Assembly: GCA_036394995.1 (NCBI GenBank)
Contig: DASWED010000059.1
Coordinates: 1-61,958, forward strand
Reading direction: 5' to 3'
Origin: DASWED01 sp036394995
GTDB taxonomy: Bacteria; Actinomycetota; UBA4738; JACQTL01
Length of the DNA stretch: 61,958 nt
The translations under genes and the position numbers were made by a program. The notes under the pieces are model-generated. The model was given only the letters and a program-made list of their open reading frames with translations. It did no database searches and was not told the origin of the DNA. How positions within the stretch are numbered: the stretch's first letter is position 1; each line of letters starts with the position of its first letter. This document shows positions 29,169 to 37,108 of the stretch, one piece after another.

Positions 29169-30094
29169 GGCGTGCTCCCGTCGGCCGATCCGCCGGGGAA
29201 GTGGGAAGGGGAATCGAGCGGATCGACCTTCTCGGCCGCCCGGAGCTTGGCGCTCCGGGACCTGGGGTTGCGGGCCATCTCCTCCGCGGAGGGGCGCAGC
29301 GGCGACTTCGTGAGTGGTCGCAGGGTGGGCTCGGACCGCACGAACCGCTTCACCGTCCGGTCCTCCAGCGAGTGGTACGACAGCACGACCACGCGGCCAC
29401 CGGGAGCGAGGACGCTCGCCGCCCAGGGCAGGGAGGTGGAGAGCTCCTCGATCTCCCGGTTAACCGCGATCCGCAGCGCCTGGAACGTGCGGCGGGCGGG
29501 ATGCGCCCGGCCGGGTCGACGTCCCAGGGCTCCGGCCACCACTCCGGCGAGCTCGTCGGTGGTCTCGATCCGCCGCCGGGCCCTGGCCCGGACGATGGCC
29601 CGGGCCACCCGGCGGGACTGCCGCTCCTCGCCGAGCTCGAACAGGAGGTTCGCGAGCTCCTCCTCCGGAAGGTCGTTCACCAGATCCGCGGCGGTCGGTC
29701 CGTCGTTCGACGGGTCCATCCGCATGTCGAGGGGGCCGTCGGCGCGGTAGCCGAACCCGCGCTCCGCCTCCTCGAGCTGCATCGACGACACCCCGAGGTC
29801 GAACAGCACGCCGTCGGCCCGGCCCGGCTCCACCACACCCACCGGCGCCTCCGAGAACGGCCCGGGCGCGGGGACGAACCGGTCCCCGAACCGGGCCAGC
29901 CTCCGCTCGGCCCGGGCCATGGCGGCCCGGTCCCTGTCCACCCCGACCAGCCGGCGCACCCCGGAGTCCAGGAGGGCCTCGGCGTGCCCGCCGGCGCCCA
30001 CGGTCATGTCCACGACCGTCGGCCTGCCCCCCAGGAGGTCCACCACCTCGTTCACCATGACCGGCTCGTGTCCCCGTTCCGCTCGATCCGACAC
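29165..30094 (-). CDS. rsmH: 16S rRNA (cytosine1402-N4)-methyltransferase
   Basis: SAM-dependent methyltransferase (MraW). 309 residues; substrate loop HEPVMVNEVV, SAM motif DMTVGAGGHAEALL (29-42), FDLGVSSMQLEEAERGF and the C-terminal VLSYHSLEDRTVKRF and NPRSRSAKLRAAE. GTG start, 18 nt after the small membrane gene. Standard second or third gene of dcw clusters. Confidence 0.97.
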   Translation of the reverse strand: MSDRAERGHEPVMVNEVVDLLGGRPTVVDMTVGAGGHAEALLDSGVRRLVGVDRDRAAMARAERRLARFGDRFVPAPGPFSEAPVGVVEPGRADGVLFDLGVSSMQLEEAERGFGYRADGPLDMRMDPSNDGPTAADLVNDLPEEELANLLFELGEERQSRRVARAIVRARARRRIETTDELAGVVAGALGRRPGRAHPARRTFQALRIAVNREIEELSTSLPWAASVLAPGGRVVVLSYHSLEDRTVKRFVRSEPTLRPLTKSPLRPSAEEMARNPRSRSAKLRAAEKVDPLDSPSHFPGGSADGSTP

Positions 30095-30112
30095 CGCGTC
30101 CGTCCGCTCATC

Positions 30113-30400
30113 TCAGGCCAGGACGTGGACGGCCAGGAGCCCCAGCCCCACGAACGCCGAGAGCACCACCGCCATGAGCCCCATCAGGTAGAAGCTCTGG
30201 CCGATCTCCTCCGCGATCGACGGTGCCACGGCCGCCGCTCGGGGACCGCTCCGCCGCCTGGCCTCCGGGTCGCGCCACAGCGTGGGCTGGAACCCCACCA
30301 CGCGCACCGACTCCGGCCAGTCCCAGTCGGCGATGGGCCGTGCTCCCCACAACGGGGTCTCCGACCGTTCGCGCCCGGGATGTGCCGCCCGCTCGCTCAC
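30113..30400 (-). CDS. Small single-pass membrane protein between mraZ and rsmH
   Basis: 95 residues, not recognised. About 70 residues of soluble, Arg/Trp/Pro-rich sequence (SETPLWGARPIADWDWPESV) precede one C-terminal membrane segment (FYLMGLMAVVLSAFVGLGLLAV). It is translationally coupled to mraZ (GTGA overlap) and 18 nt before rsmH, so it belongs to the dcw operon. A tail-anchored or N-in single-pass divisome accessory is an inference from position only. Confidence 0.75.
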   Translation of the reverse strand: MSERAAHPGRERSETPLWGARPIADWDWPESVRVVGFQPTLWRDPEARRRSGPRAAAVAPSIAEEIGQSFYLMGLMAVVLSAFVGLGLLAVHVLA

Positions 30401-30840
30401 GTGTGCCTCCCTCCAGGCGTGATGGCGCCGGACTGGTAGGCGCCGCCGTACTGTTCGGAGTACCGGTCCCAGGCCGGCTTCCCCCAGATCTCAATGCGGT
30501 CCCGCACGCCGAGCACCACGGCCTCCCGTTCGATGCCGGCGGCCTGCCGAAGGCGGAGCGGAATGGTCAGGCGCCCCTGCCCGTCGGGGGCCAGGCCCTC
30601 GGCCGAGCCGAAGAAGATCCGGGAGTAGGCCCGCCCCTCGGCGCTGGAGATGGAGGCCGCGTCGACCTCCTCGCTCACGCGCTCCCACACCGAGTGCGGG
30701 AACACGTAGAGGCAGCCGTCCTGACCCAGGGTCAGGTACGCGCCCTCCTGCAGCGCCTCCCGGAACCGCCCGGGGAGCGAGATCCTCCCCTTGGCGTCCA
30801 GTTGATAGCTGTGGGTGCCGAGCAGATCGGCCACGCCCAC
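30397..30840 (-). CDS. mraZ: Transcriptional regulator MraZ
   Basis: AbrB-fold regulator and first gene of the dcw operon. 147 residues with two copies of the MraZ motif: LGTHSYQLDAKGRISLPGRF and, in the second half, LAPDGQGRLTIPLRLRQAAG. Start taken as GTG at 30838-30840 with GGAGG about nine bases upstream; a GTG two codons later is equally possible. MraZ proteins bind tandem repeats ahead of their own gene, and such repeats are present just upstream. Confidence 0.95.
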   Translation of the reverse strand: MGVADLLGTHSYQLDAKGRISLPGRFREALQEGAYLTLGQDGCLYVFPHSVWERVSEEVDAASISSAEGRAYSRIFFGSAEGLAPDGQGRLTIPLRLRQAAGIEREAVVLGVRDRIEIWGKPAWDRYSEQYGGAYQSGAITPGGRHT

Positions 30841-30852
30841 TCCCCTTCTCCT

Positions 30853-30888
30853 CCACTCAGGTGCCACTTTCTACCACTCACGCTCCAC
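30853..30888 (-). promoter_or_regulatory. Putative MraZ operator: four GTGG repeats
   Basis: On the coding strand of mraZ, GTGG recurs four times (plus-strand CCAC at 30853-30856, 30864-30867, 30874-30877, 30885-30888), spaced 11, 10 and 11 bp, i.e. on one DNA face. MraZ operators are short G-rich direct repeats at about 10-bp period upstream of mraZ. A TTGACT hexamer (30916-30921, minus strand) could be the -35 element. Confidence 0.65.
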
Positions 30889-30999
30889 CAGCGCAAGATG
30901 GATCCCCGGCAAAAGAGTCAAGAGGAGTGACGTATGTTCACGAGTGTGACTCCGTGGAGCGGCCGGCGCAACCGGGGGGAGGGCCGCTTGGGGCCTCGC

Positions 31000-31019
31000 G
31001 AGGACGCGGGGACGTCCTC
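31000..31019 (-). terminator. Hairpin after the HNH/membrane-protein pair
   Basis: GAGGACG (31000-31006) and CGTCCTC (31013-31019) form a 7-bp stem with a 6-nt loop, 11 nt past the stop of the 31031-31483 gene. No T-run, so only a possible terminator. Confidence 0.3.
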
Positions 31020-31030
31020 CTGAGAGCCCG

Positions 31031-31483
31031 CTAGCAGGCCCGGACGGTGAGCCTGCCGGACGGGCTCCGGGCCAGGGCCACTGTCTGCCCGGCGGCCGTG
31101 CGGAGCAGGGCCGAGCTTCCGCCCTCGAGCGCGATGGTGGCGGGATCGACCGGGGGCCGGAGCCGCCCGCCCACCTCCTGGAGGGACCGGCCGTCGGCCG
31201 GCTCCCAGAACGACCCGTCGAAGTCGATGGGCCCGGCCACACCGCACTCCCCCACGATCGTGACCGGATAGGCGAGGCCGGGTTCGGCCGGCGAGGACGA
31301 GGGCGCCACCACGACCGTGGCCGTCGCGGTGGCCCCGGGCGACGTGGGCGACGCCGCCAGGGCGTCGAGCAGCGCCTTCGACGGGCCGCTGGTCGTGACG
31401 TTGAGCAGGATGGTCCCGCCGACCGCGAGCACGATCAGCCCGACCGCGACCCACCTCCCGGAGAACGAACGCACCACTCGCAT
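31031..31483 (-). CDS. Membrane-anchored protein of unknown function
   Basis: 150 residues, not recognised. An N-terminal membrane anchor (WVAVGLIVLAVGGTILLNV) is followed by a Ser/Thr/Ala/Pro-rich linker and a small extracytoplasmic domain (YPVTIVGECGVAGPIDFDGSFWEP) with two cysteines, one near the linker and one as the last residue, which could pair. The ATG at 31481-31483 precedes the basic charge cluster of the anchor. It lies 11 nt behind the HNH gene and is probably co-transcribed with it. Confidence 0.75.
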   Translation of the reverse strand: MRVVRSFSGRWVAVGLIVLAVGGTILLNVTTSGPSKALLDALAASPTSPGATATATVVVAPSSSPAEPGLAYPVTIVGECGVAGPIDFDGSFWEPADGRSLQEVGGRLRPPVDPATIALEGGSSALLRTAAGQTVALARSPSGRLTVRAC

Positions 31484-31494
31484 GAGCCCGACCC

Positions 31495-31977
31495 TCAGGC
31501 CAGGTACGGCTCCCATTCGGGATCCGGTCGGCCGAAGGACAGCCGGAACGTGTCCGAGGGGGCGAACGGTTGGCGGGCCAGCACCAGCCCGACCTCGTGG
31601 GCCAGGCGGTTCTCCTTCCGGGAGTTGCATCGCCGGCACGCCGCCACCACGTTGTCCCAGGTGTGGGTGCCTCCCCGGGACCGCGGGATCACGTGGTCCA
31701 CGTTCTCGGCGGCCCGGCCGCAGTACTGGCACACCCAGCCGTCGCGCGCGAACACGGCCCGGCGGGTCAGCGCGGCGTGGGCCCGGTACGGGATCCGCAC
31801 GTAGTACCGGAGCCGGACCACGGCCGGGGCCTGGATCGTGATCAGGGCCGAACGGAACACCTGACCGTTCGTCGCCAGGACCTCGGCCTTCTCCTTGAGG
31901 ACGAGCACGACCGCCCGTCTCGCGGGGACCACGGCGAGCGGTCGGTCGGTCGCATTGAGGACGAGTGCTCGAGCCAT
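31495..31977 (-). CDS. HNH endonuclease family protein
   Basis: 160 residues. The C-terminal half is a zinc-stabilised HNH fold: C83-x2-C86, DH at 94-95 (VDHVIPRSRGG), N109 and C114-x2-C117. The N-terminal half (VLNATDRPLAVVPARRAVVL) is typical of a stand-alone HNH family common in actinobacteria, chloroflexi and cyanobacteria whose role is unknown. It is not an IscB/Cas9-type protein (no RuvC, no bridge helix). The first gene leftward of the 490-bp RNA-containing gap. Confidence 0.88.
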   Translation of the reverse strand: MARALVLNATDRPLAVVPARRAVVLVLKEKAEVLATNGQVFRSALITIQAPAVVRLRYYVRIPYRAHAALTRRAVFARDGWVCQYCGRAAENVDHVIPRSRGGTHTWDNVVAACRRCNSRKENRLAHEVGLVLARQPFAPSDTFRLSFGRPDPEWEPYLA

Positions 31978-32117
31978 CGGATGAACTGCGCCGAGTATAC
32001 GGCGACCCCGCGGCGTTCCCCGGGGAGACGCGCGCCGGGCCCCCTCGGCCGGATCCCGGCGGCCCATCAGCCGGTCGCGTGGCCCGGCAGCCGAACGCAT
32101 ATCCCCCGTCCGGGTGC

Positions 32118-32149
32118 TTGACGGGAGGAACGACACGGGTGTAATTACA
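32118..32149 (+). promoter_or_regulatory. Promoter with embedded palindrome in the 32-kb gap
   Basis: TTGACG (32118-32123), 16-nt spacer, TGTAAT (32140-32145). The -10 region lies in the perfect 10-bp palindrome TGTAATTACA (32140-32149), a strikingly AT-rich island in GC-rich surroundings. The palindrome may itself be a regulator site and could serve the HNH gene on the other strand. Confidence 0.6.
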
Positions 32150-32151
32150 TG

Positions 32152-32268
32152 GATGGAAGACGGCGGTCGTGCCGTGCCCGAAGTATGAAGGGCGCCTTTT
32201 AGCGAACAAGGGGCCGCGCGGGGCGTACCGAAGAATGAAGGGCGTGGCCGCCGCCGTCTTCTCTCGTC
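32152..32268 (+). ncRNA. Candidate structured RNA with tandem GAAG-N-ATGAA loops
   Basis: Immediately downstream of the promoter, GAAGACGGCGG (32156-32166) is perfectly complementary to CCGCCGTCTTC (32251-32261). The 84 nt enclosed hold two copies of CCGAAG-N-ATGAAGGGCG (32178-32194 and 32228-32244, N = T or A); the first forms the hairpin GCCC-loop-GGGC. No convincing reading frame exists. The rest of the 31978-32469 gap shows only a GC hairpin (CCCGCC-tcc-GGCGGG near 32304-32318). It may be an independent small RNA or a leader for the MoxR operon that begins 200 nt further on. I do not recognise it as a known family. Confidence 0.5.
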
Positions 32269-32469
32269 CTCGGTGAGCGCTCCCGAAGACACCGTCATCT
32301 TTCCCGCCTCCGGCGGGCACCGGACGCCCTCCGGCGCCGTCTGATCGGTGGGGGCATTCGTCCCGGCTGAAACCTGGAGCGGCCCGCCCTGCGTATTGCT
32401 GCGAGACGGGTTCGAACGCGGGTCCCGGTGCATCCGGGCAGACCAGGCGGCGGAAGGGAGCCGGGTAAG

Positions 32470-33474
32470 ATGGCGGAGAGCGACCGGTTGGAGGCGGGTG
32501 TGGAGGCGCGGAAGGAGCGGAGCGACTGGGAGCTGTTCTCCGCTCGGTTCGGCGCCATCCAGGAGAACATCGAACGGGTCGTCCAGGGCAAGCCCCGGGA
32601 GGTCCGCCTGGCCCTGGTGGCCCTGGTGGCCGAGGGACACCTCCTGATCGAGGACGTCCCCGGCGTCGGCAAGACCCTGCTGGCGAAGGCCATGGCCCGC
32701 TCCATCGACTGCTCGTTCCGGAGGATACAGTTCACCCCCGATCTCCTGCCCACCGACGTCACCGGGGTCAACGTCTTCAACCAGGAGCGGGGGGACTTCG
32801 AGTTCAAGCCCGGGGCCATCTTCGCGAACATCGTGCTGGCGGACGAGATCAACCGGGCCTCCCCCAAGACCCAGTCGGCGCTGCTGGAGTGCATGGAGGA
32901 GCGCCAGGTCACGGTGGACACCGAGACCTACCAGCTGGGCACGCCGTTCATGGTGATCGCCACGCAGAACCCCATTGAGCACGAGGGCACGTATCCACTG
33001 CCGGAGGCCCAGCTCGACCGGTTCATGCTCCGGATCCACGTGGGGTATCCGGGGGCGGAGGCGGAGATGGGCATCCTGGCCACGCACGGCTACCACTCCA
33101 CACTGGACCAGCTCGTGGCGGTGGCCGACGCGATGGTAGTGGCCGACCTGGCCCTCCAGGCTCGGGAGGTCCATGTGGCGCCGGCGCTCCGCCGGTACAT
33201 CGTGGACATCTCCGAGGCCACGCGATCCCATCCGGACATCTACCTGGGGGCCAGCCCCCGGGCCTCGATCATGCTCCTGCGGGCGTCGCGGGCCATGGCG
33301 GCGGCCCAGGGTCGCGACTACGTCGTCCCCGACGACATCAAGGACCTCGCGATCCCGGTGCTCGCGCACCGCATCATCGTCACCGCCGACGCCGCCATGG
33401 GCGGCCGGGATGGACGGGAGGTCCTGACCGAGGTCCTTGAGCAGGTCCCGGTCCCCGTCCGCGGTGAGGCCTGA
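32470..33474 (+). CDS. MoxR-family AAA+ ATPase
   Basis: 334 residues: Walker A EDVPGVGKTLLAKA, Walker B IVLADEINRASPKTQSALLE, sensor 1 VIATQNPIEHEGTYPLPEAQ, sensor 2 in the C-terminal lid (GASPRASIMLLRASRA), a textbook MoxR. These ATPases act as chaperones for partner proteins with VWA or DUF58 domains, often in wall or envelope functions. ATG at 32470 with GAAGGGAG upstream. It leads a three-gene unit with DUF58 and transglutaminase-like genes. Confidence 0.95.
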   Translation: MAESDRLEAGVEARKERSDWELFSARFGAIQENIERVVQGKPREVRLALVALVAEGHLLIEDVPGVGKTLLAKAMARSIDCSFRRIQFTPDLLPTDVTGVNVFNQERGDFEFKPGAIFANIVLADEINRASPKTQSALLECMEERQVTVDTETYQLGTPFMVIATQNPIEHEGTYPLPEAQLDRFMLRIHVGYPGAEAEMGILATHGYHSTLDQLVAVADAMVVADLALQAREVHVAPALRRYIVDISEATRSHPDIYLGASPRASIMLLRASRAMAAAQGRDYVVPDDIKDLAIPVLAHRIIVTADAAMGGRDGREVLTEVLEQVPVPVRGEA

Positions 33475-33529
33475 GGTGCCGTCACCCTCCGCGGCGAGCC
33501 CTGACGTGGTCCGCCGGAGAGGTTGAGCG

Positions 33530-34768
33530 ATGCCGTCCGGACGTGGGCTGGTCGTCTTCGCGGGGGGGATCGCCCTGTGGCTGGCGGCCCGGGCCATCGG
33601 CTCGCCCGATCTCCACATGGTCGCCGTGGGCGTCACGATCCTGCCGTTCGCATCGGCGCTGTTCGCCCGGTGGAGCCGGGCTCGGCTCACGGTGACCAGG
33701 CGGCTCTCCCACACGAAGGTCCGTCCCGGGCAGCGGATCACGGTCGAGCTCGAGGTGGAGAACGCGGCGGCGGCGCCGACGTCGTTCATCCTGGTGGAGG
33801 ACCAGCTCCCGCCGACCCTGGGACGCCCGGCCCGGTTGGTCCTGTCCGGCATCCCGGGGCGGAACTCCCAGCGGGTCACCTACTCGCTGGTCTGCCGGAC
33901 CCGGGGGCGGTTCTCGATCGGTCCCCTGCGAATGGACCTGTCCGACCCGTTCGCGCTGACCAAGGTGCGGCTCGAGTTCGGCGATCGTGACGACCTGGTG
34001 GTGTTCCCCGAGGTCGAGGAGCTCGACCGGGCCCCGTCGTCGCAGTACGGGTCGGGGGCCGGCGAGTCGGCCAGCCGGCAGCTGTTCCGCACGGCCGAGG
34101 AGTTCTACACGATGCGGGAGTACGTGCTGAGCGACGACCTCCGGCGGATCCACTGGCCCAGCGTGGCCCGGCGGGGCAAGCTCATGATCCGCCAGGATGA
34201 ATCGGCCCGGCGGTCACTGGCCACCATCGTCCTCGACACCCGCCTGGGAGCCTTCGGGCAGTCCTATTCCGAGCCGTTCGAGCGGGCCGTGTCCGTGGCG
34301 GCCACGCTCGGGGTCCACCTGTCCCGGAGCGGCTTCGCCCTGCGCCTGGCCACGGGCGGGCCCCGCCCGGTGCCGGTCTCCGAGGACGCGTTCCTGGAGG
34401 CCTTGGCATCGGTGGGCCACATGCCCTCCCGGCCCCTTCCGGCCATGCTCACCCCCCTGCGGACGTCGGCGGTTCCCGACACGACGCTCGTGGTCGTGAC
34501 CGCGCCCCCCCAGCCCGCCGAGGTGGCCGCCCTGGTCCGGGTGGGCTCGGTGTTCGGGCCGAAGACGGCCGGGCTCGTGTACCCGATCGACCCCCAGCGG
34601 CTCCCGTCGCCCCAGCGGGAGCACCTCACCGACATGGCGTCCTCCGCCCGGCTGTCCCTGATCCGGGCGGGGTGGGACGTGTTCGTGCTCCCCCCGTCAG
34701 GAAGGCTGCAGGACGTATGGCACGCGAACTCCACGAAGCCCCGACGAGCCATCGCCTCCTTCAGATAG
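33530..34768 (+). CDS. DUF58 domain membrane protein
   Basis: 412 residues. Two N-terminal membrane segments (about 6-46), a beta-rich domain, and the DUF58 signature REYVLSDDLRRIHWPSVARRG near residues 198-218, with a VWA-like Rossmann region after it. DUF58 proteins pair with MoxR ATPases in most bacteria; function is unsettled but linked to envelope stress or assembly. Starts 55 nt after moxR; overlaps the next gene by 52 nt. Confidence 0.9.
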   Translation: MPSGRGLVVFAGGIALWLAARAIGSPDLHMVAVGVTILPFASALFARWSRARLTVTRRLSHTKVRPGQRITVELEVENAAAAPTSFILVEDQLPPTLGRPARLVLSGIPGRNSQRVTYSLVCRTRGRFSIGPLRMDLSDPFALTKVRLEFGDRDDLVVFPEVEELDRAPSSQYGSGAGESASRQLFRTAEEFYTMREYVLSDDLRRIHWPSVARRGKLMIRQDESARRSLATIVLDTRLGAFGQSYSEPFERAVSVAATLGVHLSRSGFALRLATGGPRPVPVSEDAFLEALASVGHMPSRPLPAMLTPLRTSAVPDTTLVVVTAPPQPAEVAALVRVGSVFGPKTAGLVYPIDPQRLPSPQREHLTDMASSARLSLIRAGWDVFVLPPSGRLQDVWHANSTKPRRAIASFR

Positions 34769-37071
34769 GAGCGGTGTTCCTCGCGTCGGCCACGGCCTGC
34801 GTGGCCTTCGGCAGGGTGTTCGTCGGTGCCACCAGCACGCCGAAGCTGCTCCTGGCCGCCCTGATCTCGATCGGCCTGGCCGCCCTGTTCGAACGGCGGA
34901 GCCCGCTGCTGGCGGCGCTGGTGAGCGCCGTCGGGCTCCTGTGGGTGATCGGGATCATGGTCTTCCCGGACTCCCTGTGGCACGGGCTCCCGCTGGGCAG
35001 GACCGTCCACGCCGTGGGCCGGGCCCTGGGGCGGGTGGGTCACCAGGCCGACGTCCAGGTGGCGCCGACCCCCCCGCTGGATCCGCTGTTCATGGCGGCC
35101 CTGACCGCCGTGTGGACCGCGGCGTTCTCCACCCATGCCCTGGCCGTCCGCAGCGGAAGCCCCCTGCTGGCGGCGGTGCCGCAGGCCGCCCTGGTGGGGT
35201 TCACCGGGATCGTGATGGAGGACGGCCCCAAGCCCGGGTTCGCGGTGCTGTTCCTGCTGGGGGTCATGGCCCTGCTGTTCGCCGACGGGCTCCGCCGGGT
35301 GCGGCAGTGGGGCCCGGTCCGCCCGTGGACCTCCGGATTCGAGCGCGGCCGCCGCCGGATCATCCCCACCACTGCCACCCGAGGCGCCCGCCGGGTGGCG
35401 ATCGTTGCGGTGGGTGCCGCCCTCCTGCTGCCCGGGTTGCTTCCGGGATTCGGCTCGAAGCCGGTGCTGGACGTCGGTGCGGCGAGTGACAACGGATCGA
35501 TCGACCCGCTGGTGGCGGTGTCGGCGAGCCTGAAGCAGGGGAACCCGGTGCCTCTGTTCACCGTCCGCACCCAGCAACGGACCGCGGTGTACTGGCGGTG
35601 GCTGTCGCTGGACCGGTTCGACGGCGACCGGTGGACGTCGAACGACGTGCGGGTGGACCGGGGCAGGACCTTCGCGTCCGGGGAGTCCCTGCCGGTGCAG
35701 GACCTCGACCTGCCGGCGACCACGAAGCCCGGGAAGGTGGCGATCATCAGCCACCAGGTCATCACGATGATCCATCCCCCCGGGGACTGGCTGCCGGCCG
35801 CGTTCGAGCCGGTGAGCTTCGAGCTCCAGACCCGGGGCCGGCTCCGGTTCGACCCCGACCACACGGCCGCCGTCCCCGCCGACGACGTGGAGCCCGGGTT
35901 CACGTACAGCGTCGACTCCCGGATCGTCACGCCGACCTACGAGCAGCTGAACCGCCCGTTCGACTTCTCCGGTCCCCTGTACGCGGCGGACGTGCAGCTG
36001 CCGCAGGACATGCCTCCGGAGGTCGCCGAGCTCGCGCAGGTCATCGTGGAACGCTCGGGCGCCACCACGCCGCTGCAGGAGGCACTGGCCGTCCAGCACT
36101 ACCTGACCAGCGACGTGTTCACCTACGACACGTCCGTGCCGGAGGGTGACGGCAAGGGGGCGCTGCTGGACTTCCTCACCTCGACCCACCGCGGGTTCTG
36201 CCAGCAGTTCGCGGCATCGATGGCGGTGCTGATGCGGTCGCTCGGGATCCCGGCGCGGGTGGCGGTGGGCTTCACCAGCGGGAGGTACGACCCGGCGGCG
36301 GGGGAGTTCGAGGTGACCTCGGACAACGCACACTCGTGGGTCGAGGTGCAGTTCCCGGGGTTCGGCTGGCTGCCGTTCGAGCCCACGCCGAGCCGGGGGA
36401 ACGCGGTGACGGACCGGCTCAGCACCCCCTCCCGGAGCGGGAACGTCGGCCCCACGGGGAAGTGCACGCCCCAGCAGTTCGACCGGGGCGACTGCGATCC
36501 GAACACGGGGAAGACCAGGCGGGCCGGGGGGAGCTCGGGGGGCCGCACGGGCAACGGGGGGTCCCCACGGGTGCAACCGACCGGCGGCATCGACATCGGG
36601 CCGATCGACATCGGCACACCGACCCAGCCGGCCAGTCCCGGGACGCCGCTGTCGTGGAGGATCGTGGTGCTGCTGTTGCTGGTGATCCTGGCCGTGGCGG
36701 TCCTCCTGGTCCTGCCGGCGTACAAGATCGTGGCCCGCCGGGTCCGGGCGGCCCGGGCCCGAACCGCCCGGGACCGGGCCCTGGCGGCCTACCGGTTGTT
36801 CGACGCCCGGGCCGGGGACGTGGGGCTCGGCCGGTGGATCGGCGAGACCCCGCAGGAGTACCGGGACCGACTGGCCGCGCAGGTCACGCTCTCCGACGGC
36901 CATCTGGACCTGTTGACCCGGATCGTGTCGACGGCGGCGTACGCGCCCCGCGACGTGACCGACCACGACGCGGCGGAGGCCGGGCTCGCCGCGAGAACGG
37001 CGATCCGCGACGTTCGACGGAGCGCGGGCCTGGCCCGGCGGATCACCGGGCTGTGGCGCCCGTCCATCTGA
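34717..37071 (+). CDS. TgpA-like transmembrane transglutaminase-family protein
   Basis: 784 residues: six or seven N-terminal membrane segments (DUF3488 region), a large external transglutaminase-like domain, one C-terminal membrane segment (IVVLLLLVILAVAVLLVLP), then a cytoplasmic DUF4129-like domain. The papain-like triad is visible as Cys in HRGFCQQFAASMAVLMRSLG, His in NAHSWVEV, and the acidic residue in GWLPFEPTP (Glu in place of the usual Asp). The moxR-DUF58-tgpA order is widespread. ATG at 34717 lies inside the DUF58 3' end; a GTG just after the DUF58 stop is an alternative. Confidence 0.9.
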   Translation: MARELHEAPTSHRLLQIGAVFLASATACVAFGRVFVGATSTPKLLLAALISIGLAALFERRSPLLAALVSAVGLLWVIGIMVFPDSLWHGLPLGRTVHAVGRALGRVGHQADVQVAPTPPLDPLFMAALTAVWTAAFSTHALAVRSGSPLLAAVPQAALVGFTGIVMEDGPKPGFAVLFLLGVMALLFADGLRRVRQWGPVRPWTSGFERGRRRIIPTTATRGARRVAIVAVGAALLLPGLLPGFGSKPVLDVGAASDNGSIDPLVAVSASLKQGNPVPLFTVRTQQRTAVYWRWLSLDRFDGDRWTSNDVRVDRGRTFASGESLPVQDLDLPATTKPGKVAIISHQVITMIHPPGDWLPAAFEPVSFELQTRGRLRFDPDHTAAVPADDVEPGFTYSVDSRIVTPTYEQLNRPFDFSGPLYAADVQLPQDMPPEVAELAQVIVERSGATTPLQEALAVQHYLTSDVFTYDTSVPEGDGKGALLDFLTSTHRGFCQQFAASMAVLMRSLGIPARVAVGFTSGRYDPAAGEFEVTSDNAHSWVEVQFPGFGWLPFEPTPSRGNAVTDRLSTPSRSGNVGPTGKCTPQQFDRGDCDPNTGKTRRAGGSSGGRTGNGGSPRVQPTGGIDIGPIDIGTPTQPASPGTPLSWRIVVLLLLVILAVAVLLVLPAYKIVARRVRAARARTARDRALAAYRLFDARAGDVGLGRWIGETPQEYRDRLAAQVTLSDGHLDLLTRIVSTAAYAPRDVTDHDAAEAGLAARTAIRDVRRSAGLARRITGLWRPSI

Positions 37072-37108
37072 CAGCCGGGGTTCCGGACCCGGCGCGACCG
37101 GCGCGGCG

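Noticed and set aside
31495..32268. HNH gene plus adjacent RNA as an IscB/HEARO-like RNA-guided nuclease
   Set aside because: The HNH protein is only 160 residues without RuvC or arginine-rich bridge helix, and the RNA candidate is on the opposite strand with its own promoter.
32395..32440. GGGTTCGAAC reminiscent of a tRNA T-arm
   Set aside because: No acceptor, D or anticodon arms can be built around it.
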